Shown here: one piece after another, positions 8,726-16,089 of the stretch
How the letters are laid out: every line of letters begins with the position of its first letter
How positions within the stretch are numbered: position 1 is the stretch's first letter
Assembly (NCBI GenBank): GCA_026706075.1
Contig: JAPOZM010000031.1
Coordinates: 124,001-188,000 of the forward strand
Reading direction: 5' to 3'
DNA from: Gemmatimonadaceae bacterium
GTDB lineage: Bacteria; Latescibacterota; UBA2968; UBA8231
Length of the DNA: 64,000 nucleotides
Program-made: the position numbers and the translations under genes
The notes under the pieces: generated by a model
The model's input: the letters and a program-made list of their open reading frames with translations, nothing else
Database searches by the model: none
What the model was told of the DNA's origin: nothing

Positions 8726-9700
8726 TCAGGCCGTCAGCCCGGTGGTCTCGTCCATGCCCAGCATCAGGTTCAGGCACTGCACGGCGTTGCCGGAAGCCCC
8801 CTTGCCGAGGTTGTCCTCCCTCCCCACCAGCACGAGTCCGACCTCCGGCCGGCCGAAGACGAACAGATCGAGCCGGTTCGTGTGATTCGCGCCTCCGAGT
8901 TCGAGAAACCGCCCGCCGCGCAGATGGTCCGGCGACTCGGCGGGATCGACGGGCCGCACGAAAGGCTCCCCGGCATAGCGGCCCTCCCACACCTCGAAGA
9001 CCTCCGCCGCCGTCGTACCGGTCCGGCGCCAGGCCGCGGCAGGAACGGGCGTGCTGGTGAGCATGCCGCAGAAGGCGTGGTCGACGGAGGGCACGAACAG
9101 GGGAGGGTGCTGGCTGAGGCTGAAGCGCTGCATCTCCGCCAGGTGCTTGTGATCCCCCTCGAGCCCGTACAGGCACATGGGAACTCCCGCCTCGCCGTCG
9201 GCGCCGGGGCGGTCGCGGTACTCCTCGATCATGCGCCGGCCGCCGCCGGAGTAGCCGGAGACGGCGTTGACGGTGAGGGGCGTGGCGGCGTCGAGGAGAC
9301 CGGCCTCGATCAGGGGGCGCACGGCGAGGATGAAGCCCACGGGGTAGCATCCGCAGTTGGCCACCCGGGGCGCCGTGCGGATCGCCCGGCGCTGCTCCGG
9401 CGACAGCTCCGGGAGGCCGTAGACCCAGCCGGGGTCGACGCGGCGGACGGTGCTGGTATCGATGACTCGGGTGCCCGAGCCGGGAGCCAGCAGCGCCAGC
9501 GCCTCGGCGGCGGCGTCATCCGGCAGGCACAGGATGGCGAGGTCGGCCTCGTCCAGAAGGCTGCGCCGCGCTCCCGGATCCTTGCGGTCCTCGTCGGCGA
9601 TCAGGCGCAGGTCGAGATCGGCGCGTCCTGCCAGCAGCTCGCGGATGCGCAGGCCCGTCGTACCTTCCTGGCCATCGATGTAGATCGTGGGGCGGCTCAC
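8726..9700 (-). CDS. argC: N-acetyl-gamma-glutamyl-phosphate reductase (short, type 2)
   Basis: Arginine pathway step: NADPH reduction of N-acetyl-glutamyl-phosphate to the semialdehyde. About 324 residues, with YIDGQEGTTGLRIREL at the N-terminus, the catalytic Cys in RVANCGCYPVGF, and GLEGDHKHLAEM with the active-site His. The GTG at 9700 is preferred because a GGAG sits 7 bases upstream; a longer TTG start at 9715 is possible. It resembles the shorter type 2 ArgC proteins. No other arg gene is nearby. It is the first gene of a five-gene minus-strand group reading away from the AT-rich divergent promoter. Confidence 0.92.
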   Translation of the reverse strand: MSRPTIYIDGQEGTTGLRIRELLAGRADLDLRLIADEDRKDPGARRSLLDEADLAILCLPDDAAAEALALLAPGSGTRVIDTSTVRRVDPGWVYGLPELSPEQRRAIRTAPRVANCGCYPVGFILAVRPLIEAGLLDAATPLTVNAVSGYSGGGRRMIEEYRDRPGADGEAGVPMCLYGLEGDHKHLAEMQRFSLSQHPPLFVPSVDHAFCGMLTSTPVPAAAWRRTGTTAAEVFEVWEGRYAGEPFVRPVDPAESPDHLRGGRFLELGGANHTNRLDLFVFGRPEVGLVLVGREDNLGKGASGNAVQCLNLMLGMDETTGLTA

Positions 9701-9715
9701 GAGGGCGCTCCGCAA

Positions 9716-9744
9716 TTGAATAATTATTCCAAATTAGATAATAA
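9716..9744 (+). promoter_or_regulatory. Divergent AT-rich promoter (TTGAAT-17-TAATAA)
   Basis: A markedly AT-rich stretch in otherwise very GC-rich DNA. On the plus strand TTGAAT (9716-9721) and TAATAA (9739-9744) are separated by exactly 17 bases, a good sigma-70-type promoter for the pseudouridine synthase gene. The predicted transcription start near 9751 lies only a few bases before the TTG start codon at 9755. The minus strand is equally AT-rich and probably carries the argC promoter. Confidence 0.6.
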
Positions 9745-9754
9745 ATTCTAACTC

Positions 9755-10756
9755 TTGAGCTCCCTGGAGTCAACCGACGACAGGCCGGGATGGAGCCGCC
9801 GCCGCAACCGCGGATGGGTCTATCCGGACGTCGTGGCCGCGGAGGCGGCCGGCTGGAAAGCGCTCGAGTTCTACGTGCGCCGTTATCCGCACTCCACCGA
9901 GGCGCAGTGGCGCCGTCGGCTGGAGGAGGGCCGGATCCGCGGCCCGGGCGGACCTCTCGGCCCCGAGGAGCGCCTGCGCTCCGGCCAACGGCTTGAGTAC
10001 CACCGGCCGCCCTGGACCGAGCCGCCCGCACCCCGACGCTTCGACGTGATCCGGGACGACGGCGACCTGCTCGCCGTGGCCAAGCCGGCGGGGCTGCAGG
10101 TCCTGCCGGCGGCGGAGTTCCTGGAGAACACCCTTCTGCACGCGGTCCGGGAAGGGCTGGGAGAACGCCCGGCGCCGGCCCACCGGCTGGGCCGGGGCAC
10201 CTCCGGGATCGTGCTCTTCGCGCGCTCGGCGGAGGCTCGGCGGGGACTGGCGGCCGCCTTCGAGAACCGCCGCGTCCACAAGCTCTACCGCGCCCTCGTG
10301 CAGGGCCTCGACATGAAGGACCGGTTCGCGGTGGAGACACCCATCGGCCCCGTGGCCCATGCCCATCCCGGCCAGGTCTTCGCCGCCCGTCCCGACGGCC
10401 GCCCGGCCGTCTCCCACGTACGGGTGATCGAGCGCCGCCCCGCGGACGGCGCCACTCTCGTGGAGGTGGAGATCCCCACCGGACGGCCGCACCAGATCCG
10501 CATCCATCTGGCGGCGGCGGGGTTTCCGCTGGTGGGGGAACCGCTCTACATCGCGGGGGGGCGGCCTCGACAGCCGGCGGCCGGGCAGAAGCCGGCGCGG
10601 CCCGGAGACATGGGCTACCACCTGCACGCGATGCAGGTCAGCTGCGGCCACCCTGTCGAGCTTTCGCGGATCAGCCTCTACTGCCGGCCGCCGGCGGAGC
10701 TCCTCGCCGTCAGCGAACGGTCAAGGCCGTCGGGCGCCTGCGCTCGCAGTCGGTGA
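9755..10756 (+). CDS. RluA-family pseudouridine synthase-like protein with RLG in place of RLD
   Basis: RNA pseudouridine synthase fold, 333 residues. It has an N-terminal S4-like segment (YPHSTEAQWRRRLEEGRI), then LLAVAKPAGLQVLPA, the signature AHRLGRGTSGIVLFARS and RPHQIRIHLAAAGFPLVGEPLY. The catalytic Asp of the usual HRLDRxTSG motif is Gly here. From memory, cyanobacterial and plant PUS5-like relatives share this RLG form, so it may be a natural subfamily. TTG start just downstream of the promoter; a GTG about 75 bases further in is the next option. The target RNA is unknown. Confidence 0.85.
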   Translation: MSSLESTDDRPGWSRRRNRGWVYPDVVAAEAAGWKALEFYVRRYPHSTEAQWRRRLEEGRIRGPGGPLGPEERLRSGQRLEYHRPPWTEPPAPRRFDVIRDDGDLLAVAKPAGLQVLPAAEFLENTLLHAVREGLGERPAPAHRLGRGTSGIVLFARSAEARRGLAAAFENRRVHKLYRALVQGLDMKDRFAVETPIGPVAHAHPGQVFAARPDGRPAVSHVRVIERRPADGATLVEVEIPTGRPHQIRIHLAAAGFPLVGEPLYIAGGRPRQPAAGQKPARPGDMGYHLHAMQVSCGHPVELSRISLYCRPPAELLAVSERSRPSGACARSR

Positions 10757-10816
10757 ATCCCTCGCCGATACGATCCCCAGGCCCGGCGCTCTCGTCGCGG
10801 ACCTGCGCGCCAGTCC

Positions 10817-11695
10817 CTATCCCCAGCTCTCGCGCTTGATCCGCTTGTCCTCGATCCCCAGCCCGGCCAGGATGGCCATCATGTTCTCGACGAACTTCGG
10901 CTCCGGCTCCTCGCCGCGTTCCCGGGCCTCCTTCCGCTCCCAAGGCAGCACCCCGGGCCCGCAGCAGTAGACCATCGACTCCGCCGGATCGATGCAGCTC
11001 TCGATCAGCTCGAGGTCGATCCGCCCCCGCCGCGCCTGCGGCTCCACGCCCGCCGGGTCCTCCCGGGTGATGCAGTGGAGGATCTCGAGGTGGTCGGGAT
11101 GCCGCTCGGCGAGACGGGCGAAGTCGTCGTAGTAGATGATGTCTCCCTTCGTCTTGCTGCTGTAGAGCAGGACGTGGCGCAGGCCGTCGCCGGCGTGCAG
11201 GGAGTGCTTGATGAGGGCGAAGTTGGGGACGATCCCGGAGCCGGCGCAGATGTGGAGGATCCGGCGGGTGCCCTCCGCGGCCGCCGAGAGGGTGTACGGC
11301 CCGGTGAAGCCGCGGATCTCCAGCCTGGTTCCCGGGGGACATTGCCGGGCCAGCGGCGGCGACAGCACGGGGGGGTACTTCGACTCCCCCGGCCAGTAGG
11401 TCTCCTCCTTGATCGTGATCAGGAGGTGCTCCTCGTGGGGGGCCGAGCCCATGGAGTAGGCCCTCGGCTTCTCCCGGGCGCTCTTGATCTCCTCCAGGTA
11501 GGCGATCGTCTGCTGGAGGAACCCGAACTGGTGGGGGTCGATGGTGATGAACTGTCCGGCCTCGTAGTCGCGGGGCTCGTCGCCGATATCGAGGAACAGG
11601 CTCGCCGTGTCGTGGGTCTCCTGCCGGACCTCGGCGACGACGGCCTCCATCTCCCGCACCTTGCGGCGGGGCCGGCGCGGGGCCGAACCGGTCAA
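10817..11695 (-). CDS. FAD/NAD(P)-binding oxidoreductase, ferredoxin-NADP reductase fold
   Basis: Flavin reductase domain without a visible 2Fe-2S domain, 292 residues from a TTG that overlaps the preceding stop (ATTGA) and has AAGGGA upstream; an ATG at 11650 is the conservative alternative. It has a flavin-binding RAYSMGSAPHEEHLLIT segment (RxYS), a glycine-rich NAD site ILHICAGSGIVPNFALIK and MVYCCGPGVLPWE near the C-terminus. It probably passes electrons between NAD(P)H and a partner protein that is not identifiable here. It is last of a four-gene overlapping minus-strand cluster. Confidence 0.8.
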   Translation of the reverse strand: MTGSAPRRPRRKVREMEAVVAEVRQETHDTASLFLDIGDEPRDYEAGQFITIDPHQFGFLQQTIAYLEEIKSAREKPRAYSMGSAPHEEHLLITIKEETYWPGESKYPPVLSPPLARQCPPGTRLEIRGFTGPYTLSAAAEGTRRILHICAGSGIVPNFALIKHSLHAGDGLRHVLLYSSKTKGDIIYYDDFARLAERHPDHLEILHCITREDPAGVEPQARRGRIDLELIESCIDPAESMVYCCGPGVLPWERKEARERGEEPEPKFVENMMAILAGLGIEDKRIKRESWG

Positions 11696-11964
11696 TCCAG
11701 TCCCTTCCCTTTCAGGTGGGCCTTCATCCTCGCGATGACGCCGTCGTCGTCCTCGCACTCGGCCACCAGCCGGGTGAACTCCTCGGCCGACATCTGCACC
11801 TTCTGCAGGAAACGCTGGTCCGCCGGACAGGGATAGATGTAGGCGCCGATGCGGCCCTGGTCGGTGGCCCGCGCCTTGTCGGTGATGCGCGCCAGCCACG
11901 GGATGTCGCCGATGACCAGCCCCCGCGCCCGGGGTTTGAAGTCGAAGGATTGGCTATCGCTCAC
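11692..11964 (-). CDS. DUF5069-like small protein
   Basis: A 90-residue protein from a GTG start. The segment WLARITDKARATDQGRIG followed by YIYPCPADQRFL is what I recognise as the core of the DUF5069 family (from memory, often about 140 residues), so this copy is on the short side. No catalytic residues are known. It overlaps the phosphotransferase gene upstream by 11 bases and the FNR-like reductase downstream, so all are likely made from one message. The function is unknown. Confidence 0.65.
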   Translation of the reverse strand: MSDSQSFDFKPRARGLVIGDIPWLARITDKARATDQGRIGAYIYPCPADQRFLQKVQMSAEEFTRLVAECEDDDGVIARMKAHLKGKGLD

Positions 11965-12991
11965 GGGGTCGATCCTGGAAGGAGAGGGTGTGGTTGGCGC
12001 CGAGCCGGCGGCGCAACTCGACGGTGAGAGGGTCCGCGCTGAGGGGCTCGATCAGCTTGCGCGCCAGGGGAGGGGGGAGGGCGCCTGCGCCGTCGCGGCG
12101 CCAGCGCCCGGCCAGCAGCAGATGGTAGATCAGGTGGTGCCCGTCGAGGCAGGATCGCGACCCCTCGTCGAGGCCGCAGCCCGCGAGGCTGCCAGGGTCG
12201 AGCAGGCACGTCTCCGCCGGCCCTTCGGCGTCTGCGATCGAAGTATACTGAACGGCTCTTCGGGGGGTCCAGTCCCAGCCGATCTTGGACAACTCGAGGA
12301 AGGTCAGGCGCACTCCGCCGGCGTCGACGACGATGTTTCCCGGCTGGTAGTCGGTGGGCCCGAGACAGGCGGGAAACCGCGCCAGCCGACGGTGCAACCG
12401 CCGCAGCAAACCCTCCGCCGATGACGCGGCGGCACCGTCCGAGAGGACCAGGGCCCGCAGGACTCTCACGGCGTCCTCCCCCGCCCGCTCCCAGGAGCGC
12501 TCCAGGTCCTGGCGGGAAGCTCCGGGGGCCACCCGGCCCTCCCACTCGCCCCCTGACAGGGCCCACTCGATGCATCCGATCCCGGACCAGACCCTCGCCA
12601 GCCACCTCCGGCGGACGCACCGGTCCGTCTCCCCGGGCAGCACCTCGGCGAGGGTGCGCGGACCGACGTACTCGAGGAGGATGGTCTGGGACTCGGGGTC
12701 GGCGCCGAAGGCGGCGGGCACCGGTGAGCCGCGCCGGCGAAGGTGACGCAGGACCTCGACCTCGAGGCGCACCAGGTCGTGAGGCTCCCCGCGGGTCAGC
12801 AACCCCTGGAGCTGGTGCTTGGCCACCACCCGCCCCCCGTCCGACAGATCCAGGCGCCAGACGTCTTCGGCGATCCGGTGGATGGCGGCCACCGCCGGAT
12901 GGCCGGGGACCAGCCCGGGAACGACCTCCCGCAGACGGTCGTGGACCGCCGCCGTCCACTGGGCGTCGGTGAGCGGCGCGCCGGCCGCCAC
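11954..12991 (-). CDS. Degenerate APH/choline-kinase-fold phosphotransferase
   Basis: Kinase-like protein of 345 residues from a GTG overlapping the upstream stop (TAGTG). The N-lobe GGRVVAKHQLQ carries a VAKH lysine. The catalytic loop reads GPTDYQPGNIVVDAGG, so the Asp and Asn of HxDxxxxN are kept but the His is replaced. The metal-binding Asp position reads FLELSKIG with Glu. A small-molecule kinase or a catalytically altered relative is possible; the substrate is unknown. It sits between a lectin-like gene and DUF5069. Confidence 0.65.
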   Translation of the reverse strand: MAAGAPLTDAQWTAAVHDRLREVVPGLVPGHPAVAAIHRIAEDVWRLDLSDGGRVVAKHQLQGLLTRGEPHDLVRLEVEVLRHLRRRGSPVPAAFGADPESQTILLEYVGPRTLAEVLPGETDRCVRRRWLARVWSGIGCIEWALSGGEWEGRVAPGASRQDLERSWERAGEDAVRVLRALVLSDGAAASSAEGLLRRLHRRLARFPACLGPTDYQPGNIVVDAGGVRLTFLELSKIGWDWTPRRAVQYTSIADAEGPAETCLLDPGSLAGCGLDEGSRSCLDGHHLIYHLLLAGRWRRDGAGALPPPLARKLIEPLSADPLTVELRRRLGANHTLSFQDRPRER

Positions 12992-13359
12992 TAATCGAAG
13001 AGGATGACCTGAGCGACCACCTTGCCGGCCTGGCAGTTGTGGCCGGGATGGTCGTTCATGGCGAGAAACAGGGTGCCCTCGCAGGCGGCCAGGGTGTCGC
13101 AGCGGCTGCCCACGGCGAAGACCGGTCCGTCGCCGATGCGGGCGATCAGGGCACCCACGTTGGCCCCGGGCATCAGGTAGCCCTCGCCGGCGGTGTGGTT
13201 GTAGACGCCGTCTGCGCCGCACCAGGCGATCTGGTCGCGCATGTCGGGCGACCAGGTCTCCTCCACGTCGAAGACGACGCGCTGCCCATGGCGCACGGAG
13301 ATTAGGGTGTCCTGCCAGGTGGGGCTCGGCCGCACGGTTCGCAGAATGGTCAGGGCCAT
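12991..13359 (-). CDS. Small beta-sandwich protein resembling PA-IL-like carbohydrate-binding domains
   Basis: A 122-residue protein without a signal peptide. The pattern GANVGALIARIGDGPVFAVG, then GTLFLAMNDHPGHNCQAG and a final hydrophobic beta strand resembles the galactose-binding PA-I lectin fold (LI.RIG...F.VG, L.L..ND......G.V.V). The metal/sugar residues cannot be confirmed by eye. ATG start. It begins the overlapping cluster that includes the APH-fold kinase, DUF5069 and the FNR-like reductase, 53 bases after modC on the same strand. Confidence 0.45.
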   Translation of the reverse strand: MALTILRTVRPSPTWQDTLISVRHGQRVVFDVEETWSPDMRDQIAWCGADGVYNHTAGEGYLMPGANVGALIARIGDGPVFAVGSRCDTLAACEGTLFLAMNDHPGHNCQAGKVVAQVILFD

Positions 13360-13412
13360 GGCGGGCTACTCTAACCGTTTCCGGCAGCGGTAGCAATCAC
13401 CCGGGGCAGGCC

Positions 13413-14492
13413 TCAATCCAGCTCCGGTCCCAGGCGCAGCGAGTGGGTCTTGATGAGGCAGAACACGGGCAGCCCTGGCGCCAGGCCCAGCTCGCCCACG
13501 GCCTCGGGGGTGACCTTGACCGCCAGGCGCCGGCCCACGTCGACGTGGACCAGCCGGGTGGCGCCCACTTCGGCGATCTCCGTGACCTTTCCGGCGAGGG
13601 CGTTGCGCACGCTCAGCCCCTCAGGCGCCACCCGCGTGAGGATGACGTCGTCGGCCCGCAACCCGAGGAACAACCGCGTGCCCACCGGCCGGTCGCACCA
13701 GGGGATGCGCAGCTCCTGGCCGGCGCAGCGCGCCCGGCAGGCGCCGCTGTCCCGATCGCTGGCCACGATCTCCACGGGCAGCACGTTCTCGAACCCGAAC
13801 TCGTCGACAAGAGGCAGCACCCTCGGGTCGGAGGCGATGCGGAAGAAGTCTCCGTGGGCGACGACGCGCCCCCGGTCGAGGACGATCACCTCGCTGGTCA
13901 GCTCCAGAATCTCCGCCGCCGAGTGGCTTACGTAGAGGACGGGGATGCCGAGGTCGGAGCGCACGTGCCGCAGGTAGGGAATGATGCGGCTCTTGAGGCC
14001 CTGGTCGAGGGAGGCCAGGGGCTCGTCCATCAGCAGCAGCCGGGGCGAGGCCAGAAGCGCCCGGCCCAGGGCCACGCGCTGGCCCTCGCCGCCGGACAGG
14101 TTCCGCGGCCTGCGGTCGAGGAGCGGTCCGATCTCGAGCAGCTCGGCGATCCGCCCGGGCTCGAAGCGTCGCTGCGCCGCCGGCAGCAGGTCGTAGCCGA
14201 AGCGCAGGTTGTCCCCCACGCTCAGGTGCGGGAACAGCAGGTCCTGCTGGAAGACGCAGCCCAGCCGCCGCGCCTCCGGGGGCAGGTCGATGCCGGTCTC
14301 GGCATCGTAGAGGACCTCGCCGTCCAGCTCGACGCGGCCGGCCTCCGGCCGCAGCAGACCGGCGACCATGTTCAGAAGCGAGGTCTTGCCGCTTCCGGAG
14401 GGCCCGAAGACGGCGGTGGCAGCACCCCCGCAACGGACGTCCACGTCGAACTCGAAGTCCGCCAGGCGGCGCCTCAGGCGCAGGGTCAGCAC
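13413..14492 (-). CDS. modC: Molybdate ABC transporter ATP-binding protein
   Basis: ATPase of the molybdate importer, 359 residues (typical for ModC). Walker A FGPSGSGKTSLLN near residue 30, Q-loop CVFQQDLLFPHLSVGDNLRFG, signature NLSGGEGQRVALGRALL, Walker B LLLMDEPLASLD, and a C-terminal TOBE (Mop-like) molybdate-sensing region ending in PVFCLIKTHSLRLGPEL. GTG start four bases after the modB stop. It is the last gene of modABC and is probably needed to supply Mo for the hydroxylase at 0-4 kb. Confidence 0.93.
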   Translation of the reverse strand: MLTLRLRRRLADFEFDVDVRCGGAATAVFGPSGSGKTSLLNMVAGLLRPEAGRVELDGEVLYDAETGIDLPPEARRLGCVFQQDLLFPHLSVGDNLRFGYDLLPAAQRRFEPGRIAELLEIGPLLDRRPRNLSGGEGQRVALGRALLASPRLLLMDEPLASLDQGLKSRIIPYLRHVRSDLGIPVLYVSHSAAEILELTSEVIVLDRGRVVAHGDFFRIASDPRVLPLVDEFGFENVLPVEIVASDRDSGACRARCAGQELRIPWCDRPVGTRLFLGLRADDVILTRVAPEGLSVRNALAGKVTEIAEVGATRLVHVDVGRRLAVKVTPEAVGELGLAPGLPVFCLIKTHSLRLGPELD

Positions 14493-14496
14493 GGTA

Positions 14497-15171
14497 TCAC
14501 CCGCGCTTCCTGCGGCGCGCCGCCCACTCGCTGCCCAGCAGGGCCGCCAGCGACACGGCCACCGAGATCCACACCAGCCGCAGGGCGGCCGCCTCGCCCC
14601 CGGGCTGGTTGAGGCTGGTGTATATCGCCAGCGGGATCGTCCGGGTCTCGCCGGGGATGTTGGCCACGAAGGTGATGGTGGCCCCGAACTCGCCGAGGCT
14701 GCGGGCGAAGGCGAGCAGTGCGCCCACCCACAGCCCGGACGCCGCCAGCGGCAGGGTGACGGTGAGGAAGGCCCGCACCCGCCCCGCCCCGAGGGTCCGC
14801 GCCATCCCCTCCAGGCGCGGGTCCACGTCCTCGATGGCCAGCCGCACCGCCCTGAGGGACAGGGGAAAGGCGACCACCGCCGAGGCCAGGGCCGCCCCCT
14901 TCCAGTCGAAGGCCAGGGACAGTCCGATACCGTCCAGCAGCGGCCCCAGGAGCCCCCGCTTTCCGAACAGGCGCAGCAGCAGGTAGCCGGTGACCACGGG
15001 CGGCAGTACCAGGGGCAGGTGGCAGAGTCCGTCCAGGACGAACTTGCCGGGGAAGTCGCGCCGCGCCAGCACCCATCCCACGGCGACCGCCGCGGGCAGG
15101 CTGATGAGGACGCAGGCCAGGGCCACCCGCAGCGACAGCCCCAGCACCTCCCACTCCTGGGGGGTGAGCAA
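14497..15171 (-). CDS. modB: Molybdate ABC transporter permease
   Basis: Inner-membrane channel subunit, 224 residues from a TTG four bases after the modA stop. About five hydrophobic segments are visible (for example ALACVLISLPAAVAVGWVLA, LPLVLPPVVTGYLLLRL). The permease-ATPase coupling loop EDVDPRLEGMARTLGAGRVR is followed by FARSLGEFGATITFVANIPG, a strong ModB/CysT signature. The length and gene order modA-modB-modC match the standard operon. Confidence 0.93.
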   Translation of the reverse strand: MLTPQEWEVLGLSLRVALACVLISLPAAVAVGWVLARRDFPGKFVLDGLCHLPLVLPPVVTGYLLLRLFGKRGLLGPLLDGIGLSLAFDWKGAALASAVVAFPLSLRAVRLAIEDVDPRLEGMARTLGAGRVRAFLTVTLPLAASGLWVGALLAFARSLGEFGATITFVANIPGETRTIPLAIYTSLNQPGGEAAALRLVWISVAVSLAALLGSEWAARRRKRG

Positions 15172-15175
15172 AGGG

Positions 15176-15988
15176 CTACTCCACCGGGCGTGGAGGGTCC
15201 GCCGAGACGCCGAGGACGGTGAAGCCGTGCCGGCGGAAGACCTCCGCCGCCCCGGTCGACCGCAGCCGCCTGAGCAGTTTCCGCACCGCCGGGGAGTCTC
15301 GGCCCGCTGCCACCGCCGCGGGATAGCGGATCGGCGCGTGCAGACTGTCCGCGAATTCCGCCGCCACCCGCACCCGCCGGCTGACGGCGGCATCGGTGGC
15401 GTACACGACGCCGGCCTCGCACTCGCCGCGCTCGACGTAGAGAAGGGCGGCGCGCACATCGGGGGCCGGGGCGAGTCGTTGCTCCAGCGCCGGCCACCAG
15501 CCCAGGGCCCGCAGCGCCTGGCGGGCGTAGATCCCGGCCGGGACGTGGTCGGGATCGCCCAGGGCCAGGCGCCCCCGGAAGGCTCCCGCCAGGTCGAACC
15601 CGGGACGGGGCTCGACCTCCAGGCCGCTGCCCGCCGGAGTGACCACCACCAGGCGGTTGGCGAGCAGGTCGAAGCGCGTCCCGGCGTCGATGCGCCCCTT
15701 CTCCTGGAGATAGTCCATCCACCGCGGATTGGCCGACACGAAGAGATCGGCGGGGGCGCCTGCATCGATCTGCCGCGCCAGCGACGAGGAGCCGGCAAAG
15801 GAGAGCCGAACCCGCGGGAAGGTGTGGCGCGGCAGAATCTCGGTGAGCGCGCTGGTCAGGCTGGCGGCGGCGAAGAGCCCCACCGCCGACCCTCCGTTGG
15901 CCGACTCCTGCGCCCAGGTATCGGCGGCGGCCAGGTGGAGGACGGCGGCCAGGCGCAGTGCCTGCGCCCACCGGCGGGGGACGGTCAC
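15176..15988 (-). CDS. modA: Molybdate-binding periplasmic protein
   Basis: Substrate-binding protein of the molybdate importer, 270 residues. The GTG start at 15988 has a GGAGG five bases upstream and gives a signal peptide (RRWAQALRLAAVLHLAAADTWAQ). The mature protein starts with VGLFAAASLTSALTEIL and FAGSSSLARQIDAGAPADLFVSA, which hold oxyanion-binding serines of ModA. No lipobox is seen, so it is likely a free periplasmic protein. A perfect inverted repeat lies 37 bases upstream of the start. Confidence 0.92.
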   Translation of the reverse strand: MTVPRRWAQALRLAAVLHLAAADTWAQESANGGSAVGLFAAASLTSALTEILPRHTFPRVRLSFAGSSSLARQIDAGAPADLFVSANPRWMDYLQEKGRIDAGTRFDLLANRLVVVTPAGSGLEVEPRPGFDLAGAFRGRLALGDPDHVPAGIYARQALRALGWWPALEQRLAPAPDVRAALLYVERGECEAGVVYATDAAVSRRVRVAAEFADSLHAPIRYPAAVAAGRDSPAVRKLLRRLRSTGAAEVFRRHGFTVLGVSADPPRPVE

Positions 15989-16024
15989 GGGGCCTCCAGG
16001 CAAGGGTCCACGGAGCCCGGCAGA

Positions 16025-16047
16025 GATTGCGGCCCCCGGCCGCAATC
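16025..16047. promoter_or_regulatory. Perfect 10-bp inverted repeat between modA and the M42 peptidase
   Basis: Arms GATTGCGGCC (16025-16034) and GGCCGCAATC (16038-16047) are separated by CCC. It lies in the divergent spacer, 37 bases upstream of the modA start and 43 upstream of the peptidase start. The position suits an operator (for example for a molybdate regulator) or a structured leader. No T-run follows on either strand, so it is not a good intrinsic terminator. Confidence 0.45.
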
Positions 16048-16089
16048 GTCAATGGCCGGGGGCTTCCCCCCGCGCTACCTTCCCGCCCC

